A stretch of DNA of 64,000 nt from DASUAS01 sp963720765 (GCA_963720765.1 CAVRGS010000002.1:1054001-1118000); one strand, 5' to 3'. Positions 1-9,111 are shown, counted from the first letter of the stretch. Translations and numbers: made by a program. Notes: a model not told the origin generated them from the sequence alone.

Positions 1-154
1 GGTCGAAGCTGGTGCCCGCGATGAACGGCGTGCCCTTGCCGCCACTCGCGGGCGTGAGCGTCGTGCTCGCATCGGCAGCACCGCTCGCGCCGGCCGCCGA
101 CACGACGGCCATCACCGAGATCACGATCGCAACGCCGAGCCTGTGTCCTCGCAT
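1..154 (-). CDS. Secreted protein, N-terminal fragment (cut by left edge)
   Basis: The minus-strand reading frame opens with ATG at 154 and runs off the left edge, giving about 51 residues. It starts MRGHRLGVAIVISVMAVVSA and continues AAGASGAADAS, a classical Sec signal peptide: positive N-terminus, hydrophobic core and an Ala-X-Ala-like cleavage region near residues 22-28. The visible mature part is rich in Thr, Gly and Ala, with no recognisable domain. It is the last minus-strand gene after the SRPBCC and galT genes, 27 bp beyond the SRPBCC stop. Function is unknown; only export is supported. Confidence 0.6.
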   Translation of the reverse strand, partial: MRGHRLGVAIVISVMAVVSAAGASGAADASTTLTPASGGKGTPFIAGTSFD

Positions 155-180
155 GGTTCCCCCAGAGCCACCGAAGCGGG

Positions 181-637
181 TCAACCTAGCGAATCGCCCT
201 CGACCTTCACCTTCAGTCGGCGGAGGTTGCCCTCCCAGATCCGTTTGAGGACCGGACGGCCGAATTGCTCGCCCGCGACGCTGCCGAGCCACCACGGGAA
301 GGCGAGCGTCTCCTCCCAGCAGAACTCGGTGCTGACACCACCCGCGAGCGGGCGCAGACGGAATTCGCCGACGCCGGTGACCGCGCCCCGATGCTCGATG
401 CCCATGGCCGCCCCCGGCTCCCAGCGCGTCACCACGAACCGATCGGTGGTGCGCAGCGGGCCGACCTTCGTGAGGCAGTCGAACTCGGCGCCGACGCCTT
501 CGTGCTGCTCGCTGCGGAAGGTGATGGTCTCGGCGTCGAGCATCCACTCGGTGTGGGTCTCGATGCGTTCGACCGCGCGCCACACGTCGTCGGGCGAGGC
601 CGCGATCGTCGTGCAGATGTGGATGGTCGATGCTCAC
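181..637 (-). CDS. SRPBCC (polyketide cyclase/START-like) family protein
   Basis: About 150 residues with the typical SRPBCC layout. An N-terminal strand TIHICTTIAASPDDVW leads into the first helix, then IETHTEWM, several antiparallel strands (GPLRTTDRFVV, GEFRLRPLAGG, STEFCWEET) and a C-terminal helix ending RRLKVKVEGDSLG. Such proteins form a hydrophobic pocket for lipids or aromatic ligands; no specific ligand can be named. The most natural start is GTG at 637, overlapping the galT stop as GTGA. The frame then breaks near residue 4 (net length +1), and the uninterrupted frame begins at GTG 585. The overlap implies translational coupling to galT. Confidence 0.65.
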
Positions 638-1547
638 GACGGCACGTGCGCCGCGCGCAACAGCTCGGCGGCCTGCTCGGGCGGCACGGTGTTCACGAGG
701 ATGCCCGTCGCCTGCTCGAAGCCGGCCGTGATCGACAGCCGCGGGTGCACCTCGACGTACCAGTGGAACGTGCGTCGCGTCGCGGGGCGCGGTGTAGCAC
801 GACGACGTTGTAGGGCACGTCGCCGACTGCGTCGCGCAGGCGACGCAGTGCGTCGCGTAGCCGCGACCGCGATCGCGTCGGCGGTGATGTCGTCGTTCGC
901 GAGGTCGAAGCGCGGGCCGGCGTCGTCGTGCGCGACGCGGAACAGGTACTGCGCCGACGAGGCGTGGTGGGCACCACGTGGTGACTCCGCCGTCGCGGGT
1001 GACGACGAGGCGGTCGTCGGCGCAGCATCGGCGCGCACGAGGTCGACGCCCGCGTCGCGCACCCGGTCCAACGCAGTCCTCGACCGCGTGCGGGACCACG
1101 TCGAGCGCGAACACCTGCGCATGGGGGTGCGCGATCGACGCCCCGGCGGCCTTCAGGTGGTTGATGATCGCGACCCCGTACACGTGCCCGGCCGCGAGGT
1201 GGGCGTGCACCCGATCGCGCAGCAGCGCGAACACGGCGACGCCTCGTGGTCGTCGAGGTCGGCGAACGACCGGTGGTCGGGTGCGAGGACCACGACCTCG
1301 TGGGCGTCGACGATGGGGTAGAGGTTCGGGAACGCCCGCACCTGCCAGCCCGGGCTGGTCGGGATCGCCGCGCCGACGCGCGCGACCTCGGGCGGTGTCT
1401 TCGCCTCGTCGCCGGGGCAGAACGGGCACTCGCCCGACGCCGTCGCGGTCTTCGTGCCGACGGCGCGAACGTGGTGGGGCGCGCGGCCCGGCCGGCGGCG
1501 ACGATCACGTCGCGCCCGCTCAGCGGATCGTGGCGGAGCTGCGACAT
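634..1547 (-). CDS. galT: Galactose-1-phosphate uridylyltransferase, frame broken about five times
   Basis: Leloir-pathway enzyme exchanging UMP between UDP-glucose and galactose-1-phosphate. The N-terminus LRHDPLSGRDVIVAAGRAARP is the GalT opening. Reading across frames gives GECPFCPGDEAKTPPEV (zinc-type Cys pair), QVRAFPNLYPIVDAHEVVVL, AIINHLKAAGASIAHPHAQ (the catalytic His-Pro-His region) and a C-terminal half with FHWYVEVHPRLSITAGFEQATGILVNTVPPEQAAELLR. At least five frame changes occur in 914 bp, and the total length fits five single-base insertions. Either this is an error-dense stretch or the gene is decaying; the conserved motifs favour errors. ATG 1547 follows a TAACCT hexamer by 7 nt. 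Confidence 0.7.
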
Positions 1548-1554
1548 TGCGATC

Positions 1555-1606
1555 AGGTTACGCGGACGACCGGCGTGACGGGACCGCTCGGAGCGGGTCC
1601 TAGAAT
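1555..1606. promoter_or_regulatory. Divergent leaderless promoters of galT and lpdA
   Basis: On the minus strand TAACCT (1560-1555) lies 7 nt before the galT ATG. On the plus strand TAGAAT (1601-1606) lies 9 nt before the lpdA ATG. Both match the actinobacterial -10 pattern TANNNT at leaderless spacing. No convincing -35 is seen for either. Confidence 0.45.
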
Positions 1607-1615
1607 TCGCGCGCC

Positions 1616-2972
1616 ATGCCGAGTCTCGTGATCCTGGGTGGTGGTCCCGCGGGCAACACCTGCGCGACCGTCGCCGCCACCCTCGGTGCCGACGTCACGC
1701 TGATCGAGCGCGACATCGTCGGTGGTGCGGCGCACCTGTGGGACTGCATCCCGTCGAAGGCGCTGATCGCGACGGGCGGCGAGTTGGTCGAGCTCGACCG
1801 CGCCCACACGATGGGGCTGAAGGCCGAGGGACACCTCGACATCGACGCGCTGCGCGAGCGGGTGGCGTCGATCGAGGGTCGCCTCCACCAGATGATCACC
1901 ACGCAGCTCACGTCGCAGCAGGTGCGCGTGATCCACGGCCGGGCCGAGCTGAAGGGCCCGCACGAGGTCGTCATCGACACCAACGGCGTGATCGAGGAGC
2001 TGTCGGCCGACTTCATCGTCGTCGCCGTCGGCTCGCGGCCACGCGTGCCCGACTTCGTGCCCGTCGACCACGAGCGCGTGCTCACCACGCGCGACGCCTA
2101 CCCGCCGCCCGAGATCCCCGAGCACGCGATCGTGGTGGGCTCGGGCGTCACCGGGGTGGAGTTCACCCACCTGTTCGACTCGCTCGGTGCGAAGGTCACG
2201 CTGCTCGTGTCGCGCCAGCAGGTGCTGCCGATCAAGGACGCCGAGGTCGCGTCGGTGCTCGAGGACGCGTTCCTGCAGCGGGGGATCAGCCTGCTCAAGG
2301 GCGCACGCGCCAGCGCGGTCGAGCGCGAGGGCGACGTCGTGCGCGTGCGCTGCGAGGACGGGCGCGTCGTCGAGGGCTCGCACGTGCTGCTCGCGGTCGG
2401 GTCGATCCCCAACAGCGAGGGCATCGGGCTCGACACCGCGGGCGTCGAGGTCGACCGCGGCGGCTACATCCCGGTGAACCACAACTGCCTGTCGAACGTG
2501 TCGCACATCTACGCCGCCGGCGACGTGTCGGGGAAGCTCCCGCTGTCGTCGGTGGCCGCGATGCAGGGCCGCAAGATCGCCGAGCACCTGATGGGTCTGC
2601 ACAACCGCCCGCACCGCCACCTCGACTACGACAAGGCGGCGTCCGCGGTGTTCACCGATCCGGAGATCGCCGACGTCGGGCTCGCCGAGGCGGAGGCGTT
2701 CGCCGAGGGCCGCAAGATCCGCGTGACCAAGGTGCCGTTCACCGCCAACGCGAAGGCGCTCATCAAGGGCGACCCTCGCGGGCTTCGTGAAGATCCTCTC
2801 CGACCCTGCGACCGGCGTGGTGCTGGGCGGGTCGATCGTGGGTCGCAACGCGGCCGAGCTCATCAGCGTGCTCGCGGTGGCCGTCACCAACGGTCTGCGC
2901 GTCGACGACATCGTCGACTCGCTGCTCGTGCACCCGTCGCTGGCCGAGCTGCTCGCCGACGCCGCCTCCTAG
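1616..2972 (+). CDS. lpdA: LpdA-type NAD(P)H quinone / flavoprotein disulfide reductase
   Basis: FAD-dependent pyridine nucleotide-disulfide reductase fold of about 452 residues. FAD-binding GGGPAGNTCA is at residues 7-16, the NAD(P) Rossmann VVGSGVTGVEF near residue 175, the second FAD motif YAAGDVSGKLPLSSVA near residue 300 and the dimerisation domain at the C-terminus (AVAVTNGLRVDDIVDSLLVHPSLAELL). The redox-active CxxxxC pair is incomplete: the motif reads GGAAHLWDCIPSK, keeping only the second Cys. This is a hallmark of mycobacterial LpdA quinone reductases rather than true dihydrolipoamide dehydrogenases. One frame change near 2777 (expected ...GDPRGFVKIL) separates the last 60 residues. 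It is transcribed divergently from galT. Confidence 0.85.
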
Positions 2973-2975
2973 TCA

Positions 2976-3003
2976 CCCTCGCTCGCGTCCGCTCGCTCCG
3001 TCC
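2976..3003 (+). repeat. 28-bp dispersed repeat, copy 1
   Basis: A GC-rich 28-mer beginning CCCTCGCTCGCGTCC and ending CTCCGTCC follows the lpdA stop by 3 nt. The reverse complement of 18249-18276 matches it at 26 of 28 positions. It lies in the gap between lpdA and the next gene. Confidence 0.55.
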
Positions 3004-3051
3004 TGCGACACCCTTGGGCCGCCCGGACCCGGCGGGGTGTGTACTGGCTCC

Positions 3052-3465
3052 ATGTTCACGAAGTGCTCAGCACTGCTCGCGGCGTGCGGCTTCGCCCTCG
3101 CCCTCTCTGCATCGCCCGCGTCGGCGGCCACGGTTGCGCTCACCCTCGATGCCACCGTCGGGCCCGACGGCACGACGGTCGTCGTCGGCGCGCCAGGGTG
3201 CGCGCCGACGCCGCCCGGTCAGTTCGAGATCTTCGTGCAGGCCGTCAGTCCGACCGGTGAGGTCGGGGAGGGTGCGGTCGGCGCGGGCACGTTCACCGCG
3301 CCCGGCCAGGGTGCGGTGCTGATCCCCGCGGGCACGCCGGTCTCGTCGTTCCTGCTCACCGTGTCGTGCAACGGGGGCGCGCTCACCGGCAGCCAGCCGT
3401 TCCAGCTCGCGGCTCCGGTCGCCGCACCCACCGCACTCCTGGCGCCGGCGCGCTTCACCGGGTAG
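3052..3465 (+). CDS. Small secreted protein of unknown function
   Basis: A 137-residue product with a clear Sec signal peptide: MFTKCSALLAACGFALALSA followed by SPASAATVAL, probable cleavage after ASA near residue 27. The mature part is an Ala/Gly/Pro/Thr-rich beta-type sequence with two widely spaced Cys (GAPGCAPTPP and TVSCNGGAL) that could form one disulfide, as in small immunoglobulin-like secreted domains. ATG 3052 places the charged MFTK at the signal start; an upstream GTG at 3037 would add five residues. It is monocistronic, between lpdA and the 3564 gene. No family recognised. Confidence 0.6.
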   Translation: MFTKCSALLAACGFALALSASPASAATVALTLDATVGPDGTTVVVGAPGCAPTPPGQFEIFVQAVSPTGEVGEGAVGAGTFTAPGQGAVLIPAGTPVSSFLLTVSCNGGALTGSQPFQLAAPVAAPTALLAPARFTG

Positions 3466-3491
3466 TCCTCGCCGGGCAGTCCGGCGGATCT

Positions 3492-3519
3492 TTGCTCCAT
3501 GCGGCGAGCGCCGTACAGT
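3492..3519 (+). promoter_or_regulatory. Candidate promoter of the 3564-4446 operon
   Basis: TTGCTC at 3492-3497 and TACAGT at 3514-3519 are separated by 16 bp, a reasonable primary-sigma arrangement upstream of the two-gene operon. Confidence 0.35.
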
Positions 3520-3563
3520 GCGGAGAGCACCTACTCCCGGTCACGGGCTTCGAGTCACGTGAC

Positions 3564-4008
3564 GTGCAGGGAGGATACCTGCGCCGCTACCTCGTCGTCG
3601 CGAACCAGACGCTGATGAGCTCGGAGTTGTGGGCTGCGGTGCGGGAACGACTCATCCCGCCACCGAGCCGGTTCGACGTGGTCGTGCCGGCGACGCCGCC
3701 GCTTGACCAGCTCTTCTGGACCGAAGGGCGCGCGCGGGTCGTCGCGCGGGAGCGGCTCGAGGAGGCGCTGGCGTGGATGCACGCCGAGGGCGCGATCGCC
3801 ACCGCCTCGATCGGCGACGCCGACCCGGTCCTGGCGGTCCTCGACGCACTGCCGCGCGACCAGTTCGACGAGATCGTCGTCTCGACCTTGCCGCCGGGAC
3901 TCTCACGGTGGATCCCGCCAGGATCTCCCGCACCGTCTCGCTCGCCGCACCGACCTGCCGGTGTGCCACGTGATCGCCCACGTCGATGTCTTGGAGGAGA
4001 GCCGATGA
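3564..4008 (+). CDS. Conserved hypothetical cytoplasmic protein upstream of a CBS protein
   Basis: About 148 residues. The core reads RRYLVVANQTLMSSELW, then FDVVVPATPPLDQLFWTEG, a helix REERLEEALAWM-like segment, GDADPVLAVLDAL, and DEIVVSTLPPGLSRWIRQDLP before ending VDVLEESR. The alternation of strands and helices suggests an alpha/beta nucleotide-binding fold like universal stress proteins, but I cannot assign a family with certainty. A frame change lies near 3900 (net +1). The start is uncertain: GTG 3564 is the first in-frame option. The stop TGA overlaps the ATG of the CBS-domain gene, so the two are probably translationally coupled. Confidence 0.5.
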
Positions 4009-4446
4009 GCATCGTGCGCGACCTGCTCGACGCCAAGGGAGACGAGGTGCTTTGTGACGCCGGACACCACGATCGAACGCATCGCACAGCGGATGTGCAG
4101 CGACCGAGTCGGCGCGTTCGTCGTGTCGAGCGACGGCCTCCGACTCGACGGTCTCGTCACGGAACGAGACGTGGTGCTCTGCGTGGCGCGCCACGGTGGG
4201 GCGGTCGTGCAGCTCCGTGCGCACGACGTCATGCAGCACTCGGCCGTGACGTGCGCGCCGGGCGACTCGCTGCGGTCGGCGATGGCCGCGATGACCCGCG
4301 CCCGGGTGCGCCATCTTCCCGTCGTCGACGGCGGCTGTCTGCGTGGCATCGTCAGCATCGGCGACGTGGTCAAGAGCCTGGTCGACGACGCCGAGCTCGA
4401 GTCCCGCGTGCTGCGCGACGCCTACCTCGCCCGCAGCTCGACCTGA
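4005..4446 (+). CDS. Two-CBS-domain protein
   Basis: About 147 residues forming one CBS (Bateman) pair. CBS1 contains TPDTTIERIAQRMCSDRVGAFVV and LDGLVTERDVV. CBS2 contains DVMQHSAVTCAPGDSLRSA and RVRHLPVVDGGCLRGIVSIGDVV. Such modules bind adenosyl ligands (AMP, ATP, SAM) and act as energy sensors, often as stand-alone stress proteins in actinobacteria. GGAGGA at 3993-3998 is a good ribosome site 6 nt before ATG 4005. One frame change near 4050 (VTPD after GDEV) gives a net +1. The gene's stop lies within a palindrome shared with the convergent hydrolase. Confidence 0.75.
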
Positions 4447-4470
4447 GCTGCGCCGGTCCGCCGGCTCAGG
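4442..4470. terminator. Bidirectional hairpin containing both stop codons
   Basis: CCTGAGC (4442-4448) pairs perfectly with GCTCAGG (4464-4470), with an inner GC-rich stem. The + strand stop TGA (4444-4446) and the - strand stop (4466-4468) sit in opposite arms of the same hairpin. Confidence 0.5.
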
Positions 4471-5317
4471 GCTCCACGAAGCGCTGGATGAACTTCAGTG
4501 AGGTGTCGGCGACCTTCTTCCAGCCGTGGTCGATGGTGAGCGCGTGGCCGCGGTCCTTGAGCTTGACGATCTCGGTGACTGCGTCCTTGTTGCGACGCTC
4601 GCGCTTGAACGACGAGTTGCAGATCGCCCACGGCACGGTGTGATCCTCGGCACCGGAGACGATGAGCAGCGGGCCACGATCGTGGTTCTTGGTCTTGACC
4701 TTCACCTCGGTCCACGGGTTGAGGTTCGCGCTGGCCGCCTGGAAGAGCGGGAGCCCGGCGGCCGGCACTGCGTACGTGTTGTAGAGCTCGTGCGCCTCGT
4801 CCTCGGACACCGCGTTGGCGAACGCGTAGCGGAACTGCTCGTAGGTGAGCGGGACGGCGCGGCCGTGGTTGCGCGGGTTGCGCAGCACGGGTGACGACGA
4901 CCGCAGCGCGGAGATCGGCAGCGGCAGCACGCCACGGTGCGGCGCGGGGGAGATGGCGACCGACGCGTCGCTGCAGCCGCGACCGGCGAGGATCTCGGTG
5001 AGCAGCCCACCGAACGAGTGGCCGATCACCGCCGGACGTTGCTTCAGCTCGCGGATGAGGCCTTCGACGTGGTCGGCGACCTGCTGCACCGACTTGCGGG
5101 CGAACACCTCGGGGTGGCGGTTCGCCTCGTCGACGGAGTTCGGATCGTCGGGCCAGCCGGCGGTGACGGTCGAGTAGCCGACGGCCTGGAAGTACTCCGC
5201 CCACCGGTCCCAACTGCTCGGCAGCAGCCAGAGCCCGTGCACGAACACGATCGGCTTCTTCCCGGACCTGTTCGCGGCCTCGACCTGTTCGGCTTCGTAC
5301 TCCATGAGTTCGGTCAT
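4466..5317 (-). CDS. Alpha/beta hydrolase
   Basis: A 283-residue uninterrupted alpha/beta-hydrolase. The oxyanion motif HGLWLLPSSWDRW is at residues 27-39, the nucleophile elbow GHSFGG (Ser near residue 100), the acid in SGAEDHTVPW (Asp near residue 224) and the His in RGHALTIDHGW (near residue 256). The order and spacing are those of esterases, haloperoxidase-like and lipase-type enzymes. The substrate is unknown. There is no signal peptide, so it is cytoplasmic. Its frame is intact, unlike most neighbours. It is convergent with the CBS gene and shares a palindromic terminator with it. Confidence 0.85.
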   Translation of the reverse strand: MTELMEYEAEQVEAANRSGKKPIVFVHGLWLLPSSWDRWAEYFQAVGYSTVTAGWPDDPNSVDEANRHPEVFARKSVQQVADHVEGLIRELKQRPAVIGHSFGGLLTEILAGRGCSDASVAISPAPHRGVLPLPISALRSSSPVLRNPRNHGRAVPLTYEQFRYAFANAVSEDEAHELYNTYAVPAAGLPLFQAASANLNPWTEVKVKTKNHDRGPLLIVSGAEDHTVPWAICNSSFKRERRNKDAVTEIVKLKDRGHALTIDHGWKKVADTSLKFIQRFVEP

Positions 5318-5360
5318 GCCAGCGGAGTGTTGCTGACTCGTTCAGGTCAGATCAAGACGG

Positions 5361-6428
5361 TCAGCCCGTGAATGAAGGGATCCTGACGATCGGCGTCGGT
5401 GGTGCGATCTGCGCGGGAGACGTCACGGCTTGGACCTTCGCAGGGACGTCGCCTTCCCTGATCCAGGCGATGACGGCGTCTCCCGCGTCGTTGAGCGCCA
5501 CCCGCGAGCCGCTCGTGTAGACGGCGTCGGGATCGACACGCACGGGTTCTGACCACAGGCCCCCGACCGGGAGTGACCGTATCCAGGTCTCGGTGGGAAC
5601 ACCGGGTGGCTCGAGATCCATCGCGAGAACCGCGTCGCCGTTCGGGTTCATCGCGAGCGTGCTGAACGACACGCTCCGGTCGTCAGGCGAGACCGGCACG
5701 AGCTGCTGCCATGCGCCCGTCGCCGAACGAGAGCTCGCGACGAGCGCAAGACCGGTACCCCCGGATCCGGTGAGGACGAGGACGCTGTTTCCCGATCGGT
5801 CCGAGCGGAGTGTCACCGAGGCCTCGCCGTACGACGGCCCGATGTCGACCGCCGCGCTCCAGGTGCCGACCGCCGAACGGTCCGCGCTCACGACCGTCCA
5901 CTGGCTCCCGTGGAGCTCGGTCCAGACCACCCGGGCGCTTGCTCCGGGGCCCTGGGCCACATCCGAGATGCTCGTCTCGACGCCGCTCGTCGAGATCATC
6001 TCGGCGGCGGTCCAGTTCCCGCCCGCAGGTCGGGTCGCGACGAACACCTGATGCACGTACTGCAGCCACCACGTTGCGCTGACGTCGCCCGCAGCGTTGC
6101 TCGACACCTGCACGGCAGCCGCTTCGACGGTCGGGTCGAGCGTGTCGATCGCGGACCAGCCACCACCGAAGGTGTAGGTCGCGGTTTGGATGCCACCCAC
6201 TCCGTCCCACGCCAGCACGGCATGACCCTGCTCGTCGATCGTGGCGTGCGCGTCGCCAACCGACGTGTCGGGCGCGCTCACCTCGACGACTGGATCCCAC
6301 GTGCCGTCGGCGTGGATCGTCATCGCGTGAATGGTGAAATGGGTGCCGTTGTACTGCGACCACGCGAGCACTGCTCGACCCATCTCGACCGTCTGACGAC
6401 GCGCACCGCGAACCTCCCGCCTCTCCAC
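5361..6428 (-). CDS. Seven-repeat beta-propeller-like protein without an export signal
   Basis: A 355-residue product made of seven repeats of 46-54 residues. Each starts with a G-x-A-V-L-A-W-like strand: GRAVLAW (17), GHAVLAW (68), GDVSATWW (114), then SARVVW, GNSVLVL, GDAVLAM and GDAVIAW. Each is followed by a GxW strand (DGTWDPVVEV, GGWSAIDTL, GGNWTAAEMI, VGTWSAAVDI, TGAWQQLVPV, GGLWSEPVRV). Seven units fit a complete seven-bladed propeller. Related propellers are usually secreted, but no signal peptide is visible from GTG 6428 or from ATG 6383 (MGRAVLAW). The gene may therefore be N-terminally truncated, or its signal lost to a base error. It follows the carboxylase gene. Confidence 0.6.
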   Translation of the reverse strand: MERREVRGARRQTVEMGRAVLAWSQYNGTHFTIHAMTIHADGTWDPVVEVSAPDTSVGDAHATIDEQGHAVLAWDGVGGIQTATYTFGGGWSAIDTLDPTVEAAAVQVSSNAAGDVSATWWLQYVHQVFVATRPAGGNWTAAEMISTSGVETSISDVAQGPGASARVVWTELHGSQWTVVSADRSAVGTWSAAVDIGPSYGEASVTLRSDRSGNSVLVLTGSGGTGLALVASSRSATGAWQQLVPVSPDDRSVSFSTLAMNPNGDAVLAMDLEPPGVPTETWIRSLPVGGLWSEPVRVDPDAVYTSGSRVALNDAGDAVIAWIREGDVPAKVQAVTSPAQIAPPTPIVRIPSFTG

Positions 6429-6486
6429 CCCTCGGACTCCGCCGCAGCGGACGTACGCGTGAGCGGCGCGGGAGCCGTGGACCGAG

Positions 6487-8254
6487 CTACTCGATGACGA
6501 CGAGCACGTCGCCGGTGCCGACCGTGTCGCCGGCCGCGACGCGCACTTCTTTCACCGTGCCCGCCTTGTCGGCGCTGATGTGGTTCTCCATCTTCATCGC
6601 CTCGAGCACCAGCACCGACTGACCCGACTCCACCGTCTCGCCTTCGGCGACGAGCACCTTCACGATGGTGCCCTGCATCGGCGCGCTGATCGTGCCGCTG
6701 CCGGCGCCACCGCCCGATGCGCCCAGCACCCGGACGCGGTCGCGCCGAGCGCTTCTTCGGCGCCGCGGTGCCGGCCGCGACCTCGGGGAGCCAGAGCTTC
6801 ACCGAGTAGCGCTTGCCGTCGACCTCGACCGGGATCGTGCGCTCCAGCAGCGGCTCGGCCTCGTCGGCACCGTCGGCCGCAACGGCCTCGGGCGCCGGAG
6901 CCGGGGTGAAGCTGGCGGCGTCGACCTCGTCCTCCACCCACTTGGTGGAGTGGTTCACGGTGGCGAAGGCGTCGGTCGCCAACAGCGCGACGTGCGCGGG
7001 GATCGTGGTGTCGAGACCCGTGATCTCGAACTCGCTCAGCGCGCGCAGCATGCGCTTGCGCGCCCGCTCGCGGTCGGGTGCCCACACGACGAGCTTGCCG
7101 ATGAGGTTGTCGTAGTACTGCGACACGGTGTCGCCCTGCGCGTAGCCGCCGTCCCAGCGCACGCCGGGACCGCTCGGCAGCCGCAGGTGCGCGATGGTGC
7201 CGGGGGAGGGCGTGAACCCGGCCGCCGGGTTCTCGGCGTTGATGCGGCACTCGATCGAGTGGCCGGTGTGCACGACGTCGTCGGCGGTGAAGGAGAGCGG
7301 CTCACCGGCGGCGACGCGCAGTTGCTCGGCGACGAGGTCGAGTTGGGTGACCTCTTCGGTGACGCAGTGCTCCACCTGGAGCCGGGTGTTCATCTCGAGG
7401 AACCAGAACTCGCCGTCCTGGTACAGGCACTCGACGGTGCCGGCGTTGACGTAGCCGCAGCCGCGGGTGACCTTCACTGCGGCCTCGTTCATCGCGGCGC
7501 GGATCTCGTCGCTCAGCTCGGGCGCGGGGCTCTCCTCGATGAGCTTCTGGTGGCGGCGCTGGGTGGAGCAGTCGCGCTCGCCCAGGCACACGACGTTGCC
7601 GTGCGTGTCGGCGAACACCTGGAGCTCGATGTGGCGCGGACGAGTGAGGTAGCGCTCCATGTAGCACTCACCGCGCCCGAAGTAGGCGACGGCTTCGCGT
7701 GACGCCGACTCGAACGCCTCGACCGCGTCGTCGGCGCTGTGCGCGATCTTCAGCCCGCGACCGCCACCGCCGTACGCGGCCTTGATCGCGACCGGCCAGC
7801 CGAACTCGGTGCCGAACGCGACCACCTCGGACGCGTCCTGGATGGGGTCGAGCGTGCCGGGGACCGACGCGACGTCGGACGCAGCTGCCGACTTCCGGGA
7901 CGAGATCTTGTCACCCATGATCTCGATCGCCTCGGGCGGCGGGCCGATCCAGGCGACGCCGCGCTCGGTGATGGCGCGGGCGAAGTCGGCGTTCTCGGAG
8001 AAGAAGCCGTAGCCGGGGTGCACCGCCTCGGCGCCGCTCTTCTCGATCGCGTCGAGGATGGCCTCGGTGTTCAGGTAGCTCTCGGCTGCGGTCTGGCCGC
8101 CGAGCGCATACGCCTCGTCGGCGTAGCGGACGTGCATGGCGTCTCGGTCGAGCTCGGAGTAGACGGCCACGGTGGTGATGCCGAGCTCACGGCACGTGCG
8201 CATGACACGGACGGCGATCTCGCCGCGGTTGGCGATCAGGACTTTGCTGAACAA
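6487..8254 (-). CDS. Acyl-CoA carboxylase alpha chain (biotin carboxylase plus BCCP)
   Basis: About 589 residues. The biotin-carboxylase N-domain starts MFSKVLIANRGEIAVRVMRT. The ATP-grasp loop AAYGGGGRGLKI is near residue 160, the catalytic region MNTRLQVEHCVTEEVTQLDLV near residue 290 and the C-domain runs to about residue 450. A Pro/Ala linker leads to a BCCP domain with the biotinylation motif EAMKMENH. It charges biotin with carbonate and hands it to an acyl-CoA carboxyltransferase beta subunit not in this window. One frame change near 6740, in the linker before BCCP, gives a net +1. The start is TTG 8254, preceded by GAGGGG. It is divergent from birA, whose product biotinylates this protein. 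Confidence 0.9.
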
Positions 8255-8289
8255 CGTGCCCCTCGGGATGCTCTGGCGACAGGTCGCCG

Positions 8290-8296
8290 TATCCTA
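8290..8296. promoter_or_regulatory. birA: Overlapping divergent -10 elements of birA and the carboxylase gene
   Basis: TATCCT (8290-8295, + strand) is 6 nt before the birA GTG, a leaderless spacing. Shifted by one base, TAGGAT reads on the - strand (8296-8291), upstream of the carboxylase with a leader of roughly 30 nt and a GAGGGG ribosome site. Confidence 0.45.
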
Positions 8297-8301
8297 CGGC
8301 C

Positions 8302-9050
8302 GTGTCCGCACCCGCTCGCACCTCGGAACGGGGCCCGTGGCGGGTCGAGTGGTTCTCGACCCTCGACTCCACCAACCGCCAAGCCCTCGAGGCCGCCCGG
8401 GAGGGTGCGTCCGACGGCCTGGTGGTGGTCGCCGACGAGCAGACCGCGGGGCGGGGGCGGCTGGGCCGCAGCTGGGAGTCGCCTCCGGGGTCGTCGCTCC
8501 TGGTCAGCGTGCTGGTGCGGCGATCGGGTGACCCGGGCCGAGCCGGTGACCCGGGGAGGGTCGTGATGGCCGCTGGCGTGGCGCTGGCGGCGGCGGTCGA
8601 GGACGTAGCTGGGGTGGAGGCGAGCCTGAAGTGGCCGAACGACCTGGTGGTCGACGATCGCAAGCTGGCCGGGCTCCTGGCCGAGGCCGACGGCGACGCC
8701 CTGGTGGTGGGGGCCGGCTGCAACGTGAACTGGGAGGTGTTCCCCGACGAGCTCGTGGAGACGGCGACCGCCTGCAACCTCGAGGCCGGCCGGGTGGTCG
8801 ATCGCGACGCCCTGCTCGACGCGTTCCTCGACCGCTTCGCCGAGGCGCTCGCCGCGGGCGCCGCAGTCGTCGACGAGTACCGGGCCCGGCTGGCCACGCT
8901 CGGGCCGGACCGTGCGGGTCCATCACCTGCGCGACGCCGATGTCATCGGCACCGCGGTCGGCCTCACCGACGACGGCGCGCTGGTCGTGCGCGACGACGC
9001 AGGGCAACGACCACACCGTCGTCGCCGCCGACGTCCATCACCTCCGCTGA
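8302..9050 (+). CDS. birA: Biotin--[acetyl-CoA-carboxylase] ligase (monofunctional)
   Basis: About 249 residues. The catalytic core contains STLDSTNRQALE, the biotin/ATP loop ADEQTAGRGRLGRSWESPPG, GVALAAAVED and LKWPNDLVVDDRKLAGLLAE (catalytic KWPND and KLAGIL-type motifs), then GAGCNVNW and a small SH3-like C-terminal domain (GRTVRVHHLRDADVIGTAVGLTDDGALVV). There is no N-terminal helix-turn-helix, so it is a class I ligase without repressor function. Two frame changes (near 8905 and 9003) affect the C-terminal domain; the total length fits two extra bases. Confidence 0.85.
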
Positions 9051-9062
9051 CCCCCGCGTTTC

Positions 9063-9102
9063 GGCGCCCCGACGTCGTCACCATGACGCGGTCAGCGGCG
9101 CC
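9063..9102. terminator. Hairpin region between convergent birA and pabC
   Basis: GGCGCC at 9063-9068 and 9097-9102 can pair around an inner perfect hairpin CGTCA-CCA-TGACG (9076-9088). It fills most of the 61-bp gap between two converging genes, with no U-tract. Confidence 0.3.
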
Positions 9103-9111
9103 AAGACGTGT

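Noticed and set aside
634..1547. galT as a true pseudogene
   Set aside because: All catalytic blocks are conserved between the breaks, and the total length fits only inserted bases as seen in essential genes nearby, so errors are more likely than decay.
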